Notes: generated from the sequence alone by a model not told the origin. A stretch of DNA of 64,000 nt from Basidiobolus meristosporus CBS 931.73 (GCA_002104905.1 MCFE01000379.1:20254-84253); one strand, 5' to 3'. Shown: positions 12,151 to 24,660, numbered from the stretch's first letter. Numbers and translations: made by a program.

Positions 12151-12240
12151 CTAGAGGTAATGTGGCAAAGAAAGCATTTTAGTGACTAGGCTCATGTAAA
12201 AAGCCCCTACTACACAGTTTTGAGATCATCAGGGAGGTAT

Positions 12241-12809
12241 TTAATTTGATAGGAGTCCAACTATTCATGTTGTAACTAAGCATATAGATATTAGACATTG
12301 TTTCATATGTGAGGATATACTGAATAACTTGGTTAATTTAGTTTACAGTCCTACAGATGAAATGACTGCTGACAAATTTACTAAACCATTAGCCAGAGAC
12401 ATATTTGAATATTCCAGATCACAACTAGGACTAGTTGATATGATATATAGTTGAGTGGGACTGTTATACAAATTTGCAATTGCACCTAAATACTCACCTG
12501 ACTTGGTCACTTAGACCAATATCTGCAGATCTTAGAGAATTCTGAGCAAATTCCTAGTCAGGATTTACTTGGAATAATCTCACCAAAGCATCAGGGACCC
12601 AGAAAATGAAATTTTGTTAAGTTGACCAAACAACCCCAAACTTTTTAAACATGTTCCAAGGAGCTTCCCAAGCATATTCCAAGTGTTTGGTTTGCCAAGA
12701 TTATGTAACAGTATAAGTACTACTTTCACATTCAATGAGTCATTAAGTAAAAGCCACATAATCTACATATTCTCCCAATCACTTTCAATATCTCCAAGAC
12801 TCTTACAAC
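12241..12809 (+). repeat. Old copia 3' end: RNase H tail plus diverged LTR
   Basis: 12241-12446 matches the end of pol (the TKHIDIRH...TKPLARD region) with stops. A purine tract and a diverged LTR follow, from TGTTATACAAATTTG at 12462 to CTCTTACAAC at about 12809. It is clearly older than copies 1-3. Confidence 0.8.
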
Positions 12810-12970
12810 TTGGACAACTAATCAATATTTCATGTTCTGGGTACCTGACATCTTGGTAAAAATATTCCAAGCCCAACATGGAGTTTGGGCAGAACTATCC
12901 CAGATCTGTAGGCAATGCTCTAAGTGACCAAGCTAGGTGAACATCAGCTGTATTTACAAAATTTACAACA
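12810..12970 (-). repeat. Truncated inverted copia LTR
   Basis: The sequence matches the second half of the antisense LTR (GTTCTGGGTACCTGACATCTT...) and ends ATTTACAACA at 12970. It directly abuts the preceding plus-strand LTR, so a head-to-head junction is present. Confidence 0.75.
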
Positions 12971-13709
12971 GTGCAATCCGTGACCTATGTTTAGAGTGTG
13001 TTATCATTGTTGTTGAGGAGGAAATAACTCAGTTCCATGACAAAAGCCTGATTGTGCTATTACCAACAATATCAATGGAGGAACATTGTACAATTCTTAT
13101 ATTTGTGGATATAGACTTCCAATGCAAGAAATTCAAGAATATCAAGTGTACACTGCGTATTTGACCCATCTTATATACAATGATACAGATAGGTAAATGA
13201 CATTGATTTCAAATGAAACAGTAACGCTACGTTTTGCCTATCCAAGCAAATGTGGTTAGAGGAAATGGTTTCTGAATCATGGACGGTGAGCTGTAACTGT
13301 GCCAGAGTAAAATCGCACAATGGGTTGTCAGACGATGATGGAATAATCAGTAGAATTATCGAGGGACATATTATAGAGGGATTATATACGTCCTACTATA
13401 ATGTGAATTAGTAGATTGCGCAAATGTAGTAACTGAGTCAATCGAAGGGCCATTACTTGCCTTTTCCGAGGACCTATGAATAGATGGGGGTTGTGATCAG
13501 GATGGCAATTGGTTGGCGTGATGAGCTCACAAACTAAAAACCAAATTTGTCACCGTTCACTTTGCTCAGGCAGTGTTTGGTGCGCAATATATTCCGAGTT
13601 TCCTATACTGCTCCCACCCGCTGCTCATACCCGCCCCTCGCGCCCAGTTCACTTTCGCCACTTTGCCATATATCCTTCCGGGTGACACGTCTGACATCTC
13701 TTACACGCC
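12971..13709. other. Intergenic, upstream of the coiled-coil gene
   Basis: I see no gene or repeat here. Base composition shifts from AT-rich to more balanced toward 13550, as expected of the promoter and leader of the gene starting at 13710. Confidence 0.5.
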
Positions 13710-16158
13710 ATGTCGGACCCCGATTTTTCCGTTATCTCCTCCCCCTCACCGAGCATCTATGTTTCTTCGAATCGGATCCGGAAAAAACCCTCCTCCTGCT
13801 CCTCCCAGTCAGACACTGAGGAAGCACCCAGCATTTCGGAACAGGCAGAGACGAACCTACTAAAGCCCGCCACGACCCCTTCGTTCTCTCGAACCACCAC
13901 TCCGCTCAACTCCCCGACTGCTCGAAGCTACAGCTCTTTGTTTCCTTCGCAACCAAATTCGATGGCGCGCCATACCAACGTCAATATCCACTCGATCTTT
14001 AGCAAATTAAACACCCTCAACGAGAAAACCAGACATGATGATAAACGATCTTTTCTGCACTCCATCAAAGGGTTCGTACTTCACCTATACGACCACCTTT
14101 GGGTTGGATCCTCTCCTGACTAACTGGAATTACCCCGATTTGCAGTCATATGCGTAGGAATAGTAAGGAGAAGTTCCATTCGCTTTTTGATCCTGGGGAA
14201 GGAAGTCCGCTGAACGATACATGGTAGACTACTAAACATGCCTCTTGCCTTGTACCCACTGGTCACTCAGATTTTCAATAGGCGCGGCACACCACTTCCA
14301 GTGTTTACCGGGGAAGATTCATCATACTCGCCCACCCTCTCACCTCGTAGTCCTCTCGACAGCCCAACGGTAACTGCCTACCCCACCTTCGCCAAAAGCT
14401 CCAGCCATTCCAAGAAGAGGTATTCCCCAGCGTCCACCACACGCCCCCTCACACCCACTAACGAGACCTAGACTTGTCCAGGACAACACCATAGAGGAGA
14501 TCGCTCGGGAGATCGAGCAATACTACGTGCAGAACAATCAAAGAATCGAGCAATACATCGATCAGATCGCCACCCTCGAGGTACTCTTCTTACGCCCCAC
14601 CCAACTTTCATCGGCCGACCGAGCCAAGTAACGATGTACCATTCGTTTAGAAACAGAAGCGAGACGCGGTCCAGGAAAGCAACCAATGGAAGAAGAAGTT
14701 CATCCAAGCGGAGAACCAATCCCACCAACGGGAGCTGGAGTTGAAAGGTAGGTTTGGAATGAACAGCGGTTGGGCACATGGGACGCATTCAAACGGAGCC
14801 TTTCTATGTAGAGGAGCTTCAGAAATTCCGGGAGAAGTACCTGCGCGACCTCGACGGGATCAAACGGGCTCACCGCAAGAAGTGCCAGCAGTACGGAGAC
14901 ACGATCAAAAAGCTGATGACAACCAACGAGTCGTTCCGCTCCCAGTTACAAGAATCCGGGATCGCCCCAAGTAAGACGCCAACGAGTTGCGTGCGTCCCC
15001 GTTCTTGCTTCTAACCCCGGGCTTTCATCAACTTCAGTCACCTCTACCCCAATGGCTGGCCCCATGGTAGACCCGGAATACAACGAGAATCACGAATATA
15101 TTAAGGTACCGTTTAGCCTGGCAAGCAGCTCCCCTACCGAGTTATGTAACCTGTTGGCTGGTATGTAGTGCAAATTCGCCGCCGCCGAGAAGCGAAGAGC
15201 CTCCCTGAAGCTGGAGGATGACCTGGCAATCTGGAACGAGGTAACATACCGCGCGACCTTCCCACCTGTCCCCCGATACTTACCAGAGTTTGATCCGTAG
15301 TACATGATTCTCGCTCTGGGGGTGGAATTGCGACAAGCACAAGTCCAGAAGATCCAGGAAACGCCGGAACGCCCTCACCTCGCTCCCGATTCGAGGAAGC
15401 CCCCACGACGCCGCTCAGCCCTTCGAACCCCCCATAGCAAGCGCCCTCACTATTCCAGCAGCCTGCGGGTGGGGGATCAGGAAGACGACTCGTGCCAAGG
15501 GTCGAAGCTCTCGGATGGGGACACCCTGTCAGATGAGTCTTCTTCAGCAGAAGAGAGCAGCACCCCCCTTCGATATATTACTTTGACTCGGGGCTCATCA
15601 GCCCAACGAGCCAGACATGACGTATCCACCACGCCTTATCTATCTGCACAATCGTCTAGCACGTCCCTTTCCACTATCGAGGCGATCAATGCCAAGGACG
15701 AATCTCCCGATCTACATCCCATAGAAGTCAACTGTATCTCCGAAGCAGCAAGTCAGCCGCTCGGAAGGGAAGAGAGCGATGCCAGCAGTGACACCGATTC
15801 ACAGGTGGACATTGCTCTCTCCACACCCCTAACGTTCGACGAAGAGGCTGAGCCCACTCACCCTCCAACCAAACCGGTCACCGAACCCGAGGAGCCCTCC
15901 AGCCCCACCCTCGGCAGCTACAATTCTCCACCCTATGTCACCTCCAGCCTCTCGGTGTTTGCTCGAAAACGCAACTCCGTTCGTACCGAATTCCCCGCAC
16001 AGGACCGGCGGCGAAGTGTCGGTTCGATCAATTCGGCCGGGCGGGAGCAGCCCCACCCATTACAACACACTCCAGCCATGCGACGAAAGCCTCTACCCAA
16101 AACACCGGAGATTCAGTCGACCGCGACATCACAAGTTTCAGGTCCAGCCGACCTCTAA
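13710..16158 (+). CDS. Ser/Pro-rich coiled-coil protein, function unknown (9 exons, 646 aa)
   Basis: Exons: 13710-14071, 14146-14223, 14282-14419, 14472-14580, 14651-14747, 14812-14970, 15038-15105, 15169-15240, 15301-16158. All junctions are GT-AG and phase-consistent, and several introns show CTAAC-type branch sites. The N-terminal 190 residues and the C-terminal 270 are low-complexity and rich in Ser, Pro, Thr and Arg. The middle (about 193-380) is charged and helical with heptad character (EEIAREIEQYYVQNNQ; KFREKYLRDLDGIKRAH), which suggests a dimerising coiled coil. There are no transmembrane segments or catalytic motifs. A cytoskeletal, septum or spindle-pole role would fit this architecture, but I do not recognise the family. 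It converges on MetAP with 251 bp between stops. Confidence 0.7.
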
Positions 16159-16409
16159 CATCACTGTAAAATACCCATCACCCCCTCCACCACCTCCCTG
16201 TCACCCTTCTACCCATTCTTCCCTAACTCACCCAGTCGATTGTAAAAACTACATAGCCTCCGCGGAAGAATGGCTTACTCAACCTAGCGCAGATTTATTA
16301 TTGATCTCCACACCAAACCTAACATCCATATATAAAGCCTAATCATCAGCCACCTCCGAATCCATTCAATTCCCCGACCACGAGTCGAACTCGATCTCAC
16401 TCACTTGGG

Positions 16410-17746
16410 TCAATCGTTTCGGGTCAGGATCTCCACCCCGTCCTGAGTGATCAGCAATGTGTGTTCGAACTGGGCGGACCGCCCAGCATCCGCGGTCACA
16501 ATGGTCCAGCGATCGGGCCAGGTCATGCCGACGGCAGTGCCTTGACACAGGATCGGCTCGATGGTGAAGGTCATGCCGGGTTGCATCACGCCTTCCTCAT
16601 GGTTCCCTAGGAAGTACCGGGTTAGCATGGTCCTCACGAACGTCCGCACACAATCCCCCGAGAGCACTTACGATGATGTAGAATCAGGGGAAGCGAGTGG
16701 AACTCCCGGCCGATCCCATGGCCGGAGAGTTCGGTGGAGACAGAGAATCCTTTGCTCTCGGCGTAGTCGCTGTATTATCAAGGCGATCGAGTTACCAGTC
16801 AAGTCACGCTTACATGTCGTTATCTGGGGAAGGGGGGTTACCATATCACTCGGCCGATCTCCTGGAAGGGGGTGCCAGGTTTGCAAATGTCCACGGCCAA
16901 ATCCAAGGATCTCTTGGTCGCCTCCACCAGCTCGCGCCCCTTCTGATCCACGTTGCCGACGTAGAAGGTGGCGGAGTTGTCGCCATGAACGCCGTTCAAA
17001 AACACCTAAACCAGGTTAGTTGATTCGGAACCGCCAGCGATCTCTACGTGTACCCCATTACCGTGATATCGATGTTGATGATATCTCCATCCTGCAGAGG
17101 TCGGCTGCGACCATGGAAGTGGTCAGAAATGTGGGGACTTGGAAGATTCGCGTCGAGCTTACCTATCGGGGATGCCATGGGCAATCACGTTGTTGACCGA
17201 GGTGCAGACGGATTTTGGGAAACCCATGTAGTTTAGGGTGGATGGGTAGGCGTTGTGCTGGACGATCTCCTCGTGCAAAATCCGGTCTATCTCGTCGGTG
17301 GTGATGCCTACCTAAACCAAACCCCCCACCCCCGCCAAGGGAAAAGGTTAGCACCCACTTGGGGGAGGGACTTTTGCGAAGAACCTTACTTTGACCAACT
17401 GGCCACCTATGTCCAACATCTTTCGGGCCAGTCTTCCCGCCTCCCGCATCTTCTCGATCTCCTCCGGGGTCTTGATGTCTATGCTGGCGCTCCAAGCGGG
17501 CGGTTCCCCGGTTTTGGCGTAGTTGGGGTGTAGGATATGTGCGGGAACACTGCGTCGCTCCTGTTGCACCTTGTCACCTAAGGCCAAGCTGTTCGGGACT
17601 ATCATTGAGTAAGAACCAAATACTCTGGGCGGGGTAAATGGCAGGGTCACCTTCCTACACCTCGGGGCACACAAGGCTCTGCCCGTATGGAGGCTGGCTC
17701 TCAGCATTCTGAAAGGTAGTCTGGCGGGGAAATGGGTTGGGTTCAT
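16410..17746 (-). CDS. Type I methionine aminopeptidase, probably organellar (335 aa, 6 exons)
   Basis: The enzyme removes initiator Met from nascent proteins. Exons on the minus strand: 17746-17390, 17311-17163, 17104-17062, 17005-16842, 16769-16672, 16606-16410. The metal ligands can be placed: Asp in NIDITV, Asp in HGDNSATF, His in [10 protein letters not shown], Glu in FTIEPI and Glu in AQFEHTLL. The N-terminus lacks the MYND-type zinc finger of cytosolic MetAP1. It is basic and hydroxylated ([17 protein letters not shown], start at 17707 if the second Met is used), which resembles a mitochondrial presequence. The start at 17746 is the first ATG in frame. It lies downstream of and on the same strand as GPD, with 172 bp between them. 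The family call is certain; organelle targeting is inference. Confidence 0.9.
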
Positions 17747-17791
17747 TCGAAACACTGCGTCACTATAGGGTAGGTCGAGTGCGGTGCGCTT

Positions 17792-17805
17792 GGGGGGGGG
17801 GGGGG
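17792..17805. repeat. Run of 14 G
   Basis: A homopolymer lies 46 bp upstream of the MetAP start codon (poly-C on the coding strand). It is prone to length errors. Confidence 0.9.
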
Positions 17806-17918
17806 AAGAGAAAATGGCGAAATCTATCTGGGAAATCAGAATTTTCATTCCGTCATATGGGATGCGGCGGGGCGATTTTATTGAAGCCAGAAATTTTACA
17901 ATGAATGATGGAAATGAT

Positions 17919-19440
17919 CTACAACCCGTCCACCAGCGTGGACGGTGCCTGGTTACGATAGACGATGTCGTGGATCTTGGTGAAGAGCGGGTACCTAAAG
18001 GGTGGAAGGTGAGAAACCCCGCCACGGGATGGGTTGACTTGGGGGATACCACGTACCGATCAGTCAATTGTCTTGCCGCTAGGAACGCATGAACCTCCTT
18101 GGCCGTCAATGTCCCCTGTAGCTTTTGGCCATGGAGCATCTCCTTCTCGAGCACATGGAATGGCTTGCCTGTAAGTACATGAGCCTCCGCCACTCTGCGA
18201 TTGCGACCTCCGGCGCAAGTGGTTATCAGGTCCGCCACTCCACAGCTCTCAAAGAACGTCTCCACCTTGACCCCCGAGTAAAATGTCTGCGCGAATTGGA
18301 TGATCTCCATCAAGCCGATTCTCATGATGGCGGCCTTCGTGTTATCTCCGAGCCTACTCGACAGGGTGAGTGAGGTTCGTCAATGCCGATGAGTGGGTTG
18401 TTTGATGAATACGTACTTGAGACCGTCAACGATACCCGCCCCGATGGCAACGATATTCTTCAGCGCGCCGCACAACTCCACCCCCGCGACATCATCCACC
18501 ACGGTAACTCTGAAGTACTCCGTGTTGAACAACTTGCGGTAGATTTCCCCGTGCTCCTTCACTCGCGACCCAATGGTGGTCTCACAGAAATGCTCCAACG
18601 CCACTTCCTGGGCGATATTCGCGCCCGACAACACACTCGTCTCGATCCCCAGCGTTCCGGAGATCTCCTCTGAAAACAGACGAACCCCCTCGGAGGATGC
18701 GTCGATTCCCTAGATGATGGCTTAACATTGATCCCGGTAATACATCTACTGATGAATGATGTACCTTGATCAGTGAGATGGCCTTGGCATCCGGGCGGAC
18801 TTGGTTAACTAGATCGGCGCAGACCCCCTTCAGAAACTTCGATGCGAGTCAGTGAGAGCCCAGCATTCTCGTACTACTGTGACAGGTCAACATACTTGAT
18901 GAGGCACAACAAATGCGATCACAGTGGCGTCTTTTACGCACGCGCGGAGGTCCGGGCAGGCGACCAGGTTGGTTGGAAGCTGGATATTCGGCAAGTACCT
19001 GAATGTTCGCAGATAGCGAGGTCAAGGCTTCCAGATCACATGATGTGGGGAGGATACCCTCCCATGAAAAAGCCGAGCGTGTAGCAAAGGATACTTCACG
19101 TTTTCGTGGCGTTGGTTAATCACCTCACTCAGCTTCTCGCCGCGGGAGATTTCTTCGTGAACCCACAGCCTCACCTCGGGGTCAAACTCCCCGTACCGCA
19201 ACACGTTGTTCGCGAGGATCTTACTGACAGCGGTGCCCCTAGGAAATGGTTAGGAATGGTAGGCCCCGCTCGTCCCCTCCCAACCCACACTAAACAAAAC
19301 GGTTACCAGTTACCCGACCCGACGACGCACACCTTTTCTTTGGAAAGACGGCTTGAGAGGCTGAATTCCCGAAACGAAGGCCGGAGACGGGCGAAACTTC
19401 GGGTCACCAGGCTGGTGTGACGTGGGAAGATGGAAAGCAT
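17919..19440 (-). CDS. GPD: NAD-dependent glycerol-3-phosphate dehydrogenase (372 aa, 7 exons)
   Basis: The enzyme reduces dihydroxyacetone phosphate to glycerol 3-phosphate with NADH, for glycerol and osmolyte synthesis and redox balance. Exons on the minus strand: 19440-19307, 19238-19095, 18998-18896, 18836-18765, 18709-18417, 18353-18057, 17994-17919, all with matching phases. The Rossmann motif VVGSGNWGTAVSK is at about residues 39-51. The family blocks [43 protein letters not shown] and [12 protein letters not shown] follow in order. The first ~30 residues are rich in Arg, Ser and Phe with no early acid ([20 protein letters not shown]), like a mitochondrial presequence. Length is typical of fungal Gpd1/Gpd2. 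Confidence 0.93.
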
Positions 19441-21598
19441 GCCTGTCTTCTGGTGAGGTCAAACCCCTCTGAGGAAGAAACGTATTTTGGTGAATCCCAC
19501 CAAGGATGCACCAGCTCATCGGGAATTTGGCCGACTTGGATCTCCCATATTATTGTTGCGGTATATCATCGCAAAGTGGAGCAGCCAGAAAACATGGTGG
19601 TTTGAGCTTCAGTTGGAAATCCGATAAAAAAACATTCAATCAATCCAGTGGAACACCATCTTCATGTTGGAACAAGCTGGTAACAACCTGGTAACAACCG
19701 ACCTATTACCTGGGGTGGGGTACTTGGGTAATATCTGCATGTGGTAAAAATGGTCACTTTCCATCCCGCATTAATAAGGAATGAAAGGCTTACTTACTGG
19801 TGAAGGCTGAGCTGGCCAATCAGGACGAGTACGGTGAAAATAACCATCTGGGTCGATCCAAAGAGCAATTTAAATTGACAGATGATTACCAAAGCAAATG
19901 GCACTATATTGTGCTAGCCAGCTTAGGCCTAATATTCTAGCAATCTACGGATATGGGAATTCCATCATACACCACTCGCCTAACGGGTGCCTTCATCTTG
20001 CCTTGTACGGAACATGGCTTGGACCTTTTCCATAGATGCTTGAATGCCAGGGTATTCAAGCTTAGAAGGGTATATCAGATACGGCATTCCCAGAAGATGT
20101 ATTGCAAAAAGGATTATCCACGCCACGAAGAAAGAGACTGAGGCCTCCAGAAAGCGCTTCTCCCTTATTTTACAATTGGTTTAGCTTATCTGGAGACCCA
20201 GTGGATGTGGCAGTGGGTTAGCTTGCACAACAATGAACCGGGCAACGCAAGTCTTAGGTTTGAAGACAAAGCCCAGCTCTGCTCGGGGTGAAATGGGATG
20301 CTGCAAGGGGTGGCCGAATCCTCAGAAAAACCACTGCTTAAAATGGATAATGAGTACCGTATTTTCGGGGCATTTTCGACGTTTAGAGAGTTGAGCGGTC
20401 GCCTGGAAAAAACCCAATGCCCCATCCCCGAATGCTCGACATAAATCCCGATCAATCCAGGGCCAACGATACTCCATTAAGCAGATTCGAACGATCAATG
20501 GGGGTTTTGGGAATGTCTGGACATCGCCGGCAAGTAATCCAATATGGATCATGCAAACTCCCGATTTCGATTGGACCTTGCTAATTTGGGCGGTTTCTCT
20601 GTCGCTTTCATGAGTACCTGATTGGTCTTAGATTACGCTTATGATTTACTAGGGTTTGGGTTGCTTCAACGGAGTGACGCTGTTGCTGGCGCTTTGTGGG
20701 TGCTAGGTGGGCAGGGTGCGACGTGAAGTGTGAGATAGAGGGTAATTGGAGGATATCAAGAGCGAGGAGATGATGGGACGAGGCTGAGACCATATTTCGT
20801 TGATGTTTGTCCAAGTCTCGGATCGAAGGTGTGTGAAAATATGGGATGAAACGAAGCCAATGTTTCCAAGTCATGAGATATGAGCAGGAGGCGCTGATGA
20901 ATTTTCCGTCATGAATCATGAATATCAATATGGATATAGATAGAGTGCGGAAGTGGATATGAGTGGATATGAGCGTGGTTGTGGGTATGGTTATGGGTAT
21001 GGGTACAGTATGGTATGGGTATAGGTATAGGTACGAGTATGAGTATGAGTATGAGTGGAGTGAAGCAGCGGACTGGTTTGCTAAATACAAGGGTAGGGTT
21101 CGGGAAGGATGAGGTCGGCGGTTCGATGATGTGTGATGTATTTTAAGAACGTGGGGTGGAACTGAGGGCCCGTTAGATAAATATTCTCCATGTGAAGATG
21201 AGTATGCGTGCGAGGGTGAAAATAGACTAAATTAGTGTGGATGAGGCTAAGAGCAGGTCGGGTTTGGCAAATAAACGAGAGAGCATAAGTGGGGTAGACT
21301 AACGATGAAGGTGTACGCCAACTTCACAGCTGAGGCAGCATTCTGATAAACTCGCTATGTACGTGAATGGACGGTATAGGTTAGGATGAACTTTCCAGAT
21401 CGGGTTGTGAATAGGGTAATGGGATTTCCTCAGCTATGTAAAGTTGGGAAAAGGCTAGGTTTACAAACAGGACAAATTTATTATATCATCTATAGAATAA
21501 GTAAATAAAAAACTACATGTGTCTAAGCGCAAAAACGTCAATAACGCAACATTCGAATATAGAATACAGCTGGTATAGGTATGTACTCCTTGGGTGAT
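19441..21598. other. Intergenic between GPD and the aquaporin gene, with a microsatellite
   Basis: There is no convincing coding region. A degenerate (GGTATG / GAGTAT)n tract occupies about 20938-21058. The long minus-strand frame across it translates to Ser-Tyr and Leu-Tyr repeats and is an artefact. The left part should contain the GPD promoter. Confidence 0.6.
20938..21058. repeat. Degenerate GGTATG/GAGTAT simple repeat
   Basis: Short units GGATAT, GGTATG, GGTATA and GAGTAT repeat imperfectly for about 120 bp. Confidence 0.85.
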
Positions 21599-22603
21599 TT
21601 AATCCTTCTTGCGCTTTTCGGCTTCGTGATGAGGAGGAGCGACCCAGTACATGCACCCGTGGACCATACAGGCGAGGAGAGGGGCAATCCAAGGGATCCA
21701 GTGCTCTTGGAAGTTTCCGGAGGCAACGGCGACACCGAAGAACTTTGCTGGGTTGGCACCGACACCACCGTATCCATCGGTAAGACCACCACTGACATAA
21801 ATGTTAAGACCAAGGGCCAGACCCACACAGATAGGACCGACAACTGGACCGAAGACCTTTTGCTGCTTGGGGTCGATGGCGGTACCCCAAGTAAGCCATA
21901 CGTAAGACCAACTGAAGAAGAACTCCAGGCAGAAAGCCTGACCAACACTCACGATCTCGGGCTTGAAACCCCAGGAACCAAGCTTGGTAGCTTCGGTGAC
22001 AGCCTCACCACAAGCGGCGCGAAGCATAGCACCTCCAAGCATGGCACCAATGCAATGCATGCCCAAATAGATAATGGCACGAGGAACCGAGCAAAGACGA
22101 GTGAATACGGCAGTCCAGGTAATACAGGGGTTGAAATGGGCACCGGAGACGGAGGCAGAACCCATAATGTAAAGAGTAAGGGTGACGAAGACACCCAAAC
22201 CGACATCAAGCGAAACAACGGGACCTCCAACTTGAACGGCCCAAACAGTAACACCGCATGAAACCAAGACGTAAAGGGCCATCAAGAAACATTCGTGGAC
22301 ACCCGAACGCCAGATGGCGGGGTTGCGGAACTCAGACCAGTCAAACATCTGCTCATAGGACAAATGATCTTCGTCAGCGATAACGTCAGGATGGAACTCG
22401 GGTGTAGGAACGCCTGAAAGAGACTTTCTGTGAGGAATAGCATTGAGGGAAGCTTGGCGACTACGAGTGATGTGTTGTTCTAGCGAAGCAAGGTGCTCAT
22501 TACTGAGAGGGACACCAACGTTGAGAGCAGTCTCGTGAGGTCTAAGTTCGGTGGCTCCTTGACTAACAAAGCCATCGGGAGGGCTGAGTCTTGACGATTC
22601 CAT
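21599..22603 (-). CDS. Aquaporin / major intrinsic protein with a non-canonical first NPA (334 aa)
   Basis: This is a predicted membrane channel for water or small solutes. It is a single exon with a hydrophilic N-terminus of about 105 residues, then six hydrophobic segments. The first pore motif is NPC (SGAHFNPCITW). The second is NPA but is followed by Lys rather than Arg (GANPAKFFG). X-intrinsic proteins of fungi and other eukaryotes are known for altered first NPA motifs, so an XIP-like type is possible. The start at 22603 is preferred because the upstream in-frame extension runs through the TATA box. Codon usage resembles that of highly expressed genes here (uL15, SHMT). Confidence 0.88.
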   Translation of the reverse strand: MESSRLSPPDGFVSQGATELRPHETALNVGVPLSNEHLASLEQHITRSRQASLNAIPHRKSLSGVPTPEFHPDVIADEDHLSYEQMFDWSEFRNPAIWRSGVHECFLMALYVLVSCGVTVWAVQVGGPVVSLDVGLGVFVTLTLYIMGSASVSGAHFNPCITWTAVFTRLCSVPRAIIYLGMHCIGAMLGGAMLRAACGEAVTEATKLGSWGFKPEIVSVGQAFCLEFFFSWSYVWLTWGTAIDPKQQKVFGPVVGPICVGLALGLNIYVSGGLTDGYGGVGANPAKFFGVAVASGNFQEHWIPWIAPLLACMVHGCMYWVAPPHHEAEKRKKD

Positions 22604-24327
22604 AATGAGATATTGAATACGAAATGATAGTGTGGTACAAGGGGGCACCAAGGCCCACTTATATACCTTTTCCGTGGACCACATTTGAGGCTATCGATCA
22701 TTTTGTTCTTTTCAGCATTCTGTGACCCAGATACCAATCCCAATCAAATCGCTTAAACGATACCGTTAGATTGCTATATTTTGATGATGTTCAAGTCGAA
22801 TTTGTGCTATCCAAGTAATTTTGGATTTTTCCTAATTAACCTGATATGGCTGATATTCTAACTGCCAAAGTAAGAAGACTGAGATACTATAACTAGATAA
22901 TGAGTGATTATTTGCTCCATATAAGGGATTTTTTCGTTGCCTATTTGATGTATCTACAATTACCAAATCAGTCCATGAAACTTCTTATCCCAAAGACTGT
23001 GTCCAATTTCGTCTCAGCTGCCACCAAATCGAAATGTTTATAAGTTGGTATATAGCTGGCCTACGGAACATTCTAAAATGATCATCCATTGCCATCCATC
23101 ATATCCGAGATGTTGTGGTCAGATTCCAGAACCTGACATGATTTCTTGGTCAATGTTACATCGTCTGAGACTGACAAGGACGTGTATTATGGCTCAATAA
23201 CCCCCGGGTTTATCTAGCAGAGGTGGGATTACATCAGTAAGCTAGTGAATAAATATATAGGACAGAGCAATCTCATCCCATCATAGATTAGGTTAAATTA
23301 CACCAGTTGCCATGATTCGTATGTGGAGTAGTGTAACCAGGTAACCCGCCTAATCAGGTTTTTCAAATACGGATGCTGGTCATGAATTACAGCTAGTATG
23401 TAACGCGCTTCCTGATCGATATGGCTTTCCAATCATTGGTGTGTTCCGGCAAATCATCATTGTCAACATACCTCTCTCGACATCAATTGATCCAGGAAAG
23501 TTCTATTGGTTTGCTCACTAGTTTCCGGGTTCCTCCAAATGGTATTGAACCTGGTCAGCGGTAATTATCCAAAAGATTTGACCATAGTTTTAGCGGTGTT
23601 TCCCATTTGTTGCACACACGGTCACCATATTAGGAGAATCCCAGATTTGATTAATTGGACTCATTGGGAAACGTGAGGATTTATAATTGCGTCAATCACT
23701 CACATTTCCTGATTTCATTAATTGAATTCATAATGGTTTTTCAGAATCGGAAGCAACTGCCCAAAAGTCACTCAATAGTTTTCCCAAAACCCAAATAAAC
23801 CGCACCAAAAAGGAGGTTGTTACTCACTGTCCCCATACACTAATTTCACTTAAACGACCAACGTCCTCAAACATCCTGATTTGAAATGAATAACCAAGCT
23901 GAGTTTTTAAGAATGTTTCTCACGTTTACCCAGCGGGCAAATTTAACTCCCTTTACATGTGTTGCCATAATTTACTATGGTACGCTCCTACATGTTGCCT
24001 CCGTCCGGGATTCAAGTCCGGTTGTTAGTCACAAGTTTTAAATTGGTGCAAATAATTAGGAAGTGTTTTACTTATTCAGTCGTGTCGCTTTCATACTTTG
24101 GATTAATTTTATCATGATTTTTCTTGAACTTTTGATTAGTTAACAAAATAGTCAAGTATTTAGTCTCGTACCAATCATGCCTGGACTAATGAAGAGCTTG
24201 GTGCTTGGTTTTTAGTAACTTAATTTTGCACATGAACAGTCGGTGAAAATATAGCCTAAGTCATACCAAGGGGATATTTAATGTGGCAGTGGCGACCTGG
24301 AAGTGGTTGGGAGTATTTAGAAGAAAA
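22604..24327. other. Gene-poor AT-rich intergenic region
   Basis: No open reading frame of note, RNA gene or clear repeat is visible apart from the TATA box near the aquaporin start. Confidence 0.5.
22659..22668 (-). promoter_or_regulatory. TATA box of the aquaporin gene
   Basis: GGTATATAAG on the minus strand lies 56 bp upstream of the start codon. Confidence 0.6.
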
Positions 24328-24660
24328 TGTTGCAAATTTCGTGATGACACCTAAATGTTCACCTAACTCATAGTCCACAAATCTTGGAGAATTCTGGCCA
24401 AACTCCTTGTCGGGATTTACTATGAATATTTTCGCCAAAACATCAGGTACCCAGAATGTGAGGTATTTCAGAGTTATCCAAATAGCCCCAAACTTTGCAT
24501 ACATGTTCTTGGACCTACCCGAACATATTTAACGTATTTTCTTTGCCATAACTACTTGAAAGTATATATACTACATTTACATTCAATAGATCATTAAGTG
24601 AATACCACAAAGTCTACTTACGCACCCAATCACTTCCAATATCTCCACAGCTCTTACAGT
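24328..24660 (+). repeat. Decayed solo copia LTR
   Basis: It starts TGTTGCAAATTTCGTG and ends CAGCTCTTACAG, with the LTR landmarks in order (CACCTAAATGTTCACC, AAGTGAATACCACA, CAATCACTTCCAATATC). There is no internal sequence beside it. Confidence 0.8.

Noticed and set aside
20608-21090. 160-codon minus-strand frame rich in Ser-Tyr and Leu-Tyr
   Set aside because: It translates the GGTATG/GAGTAT microsatellite; there is no sequence complexity or splice context.
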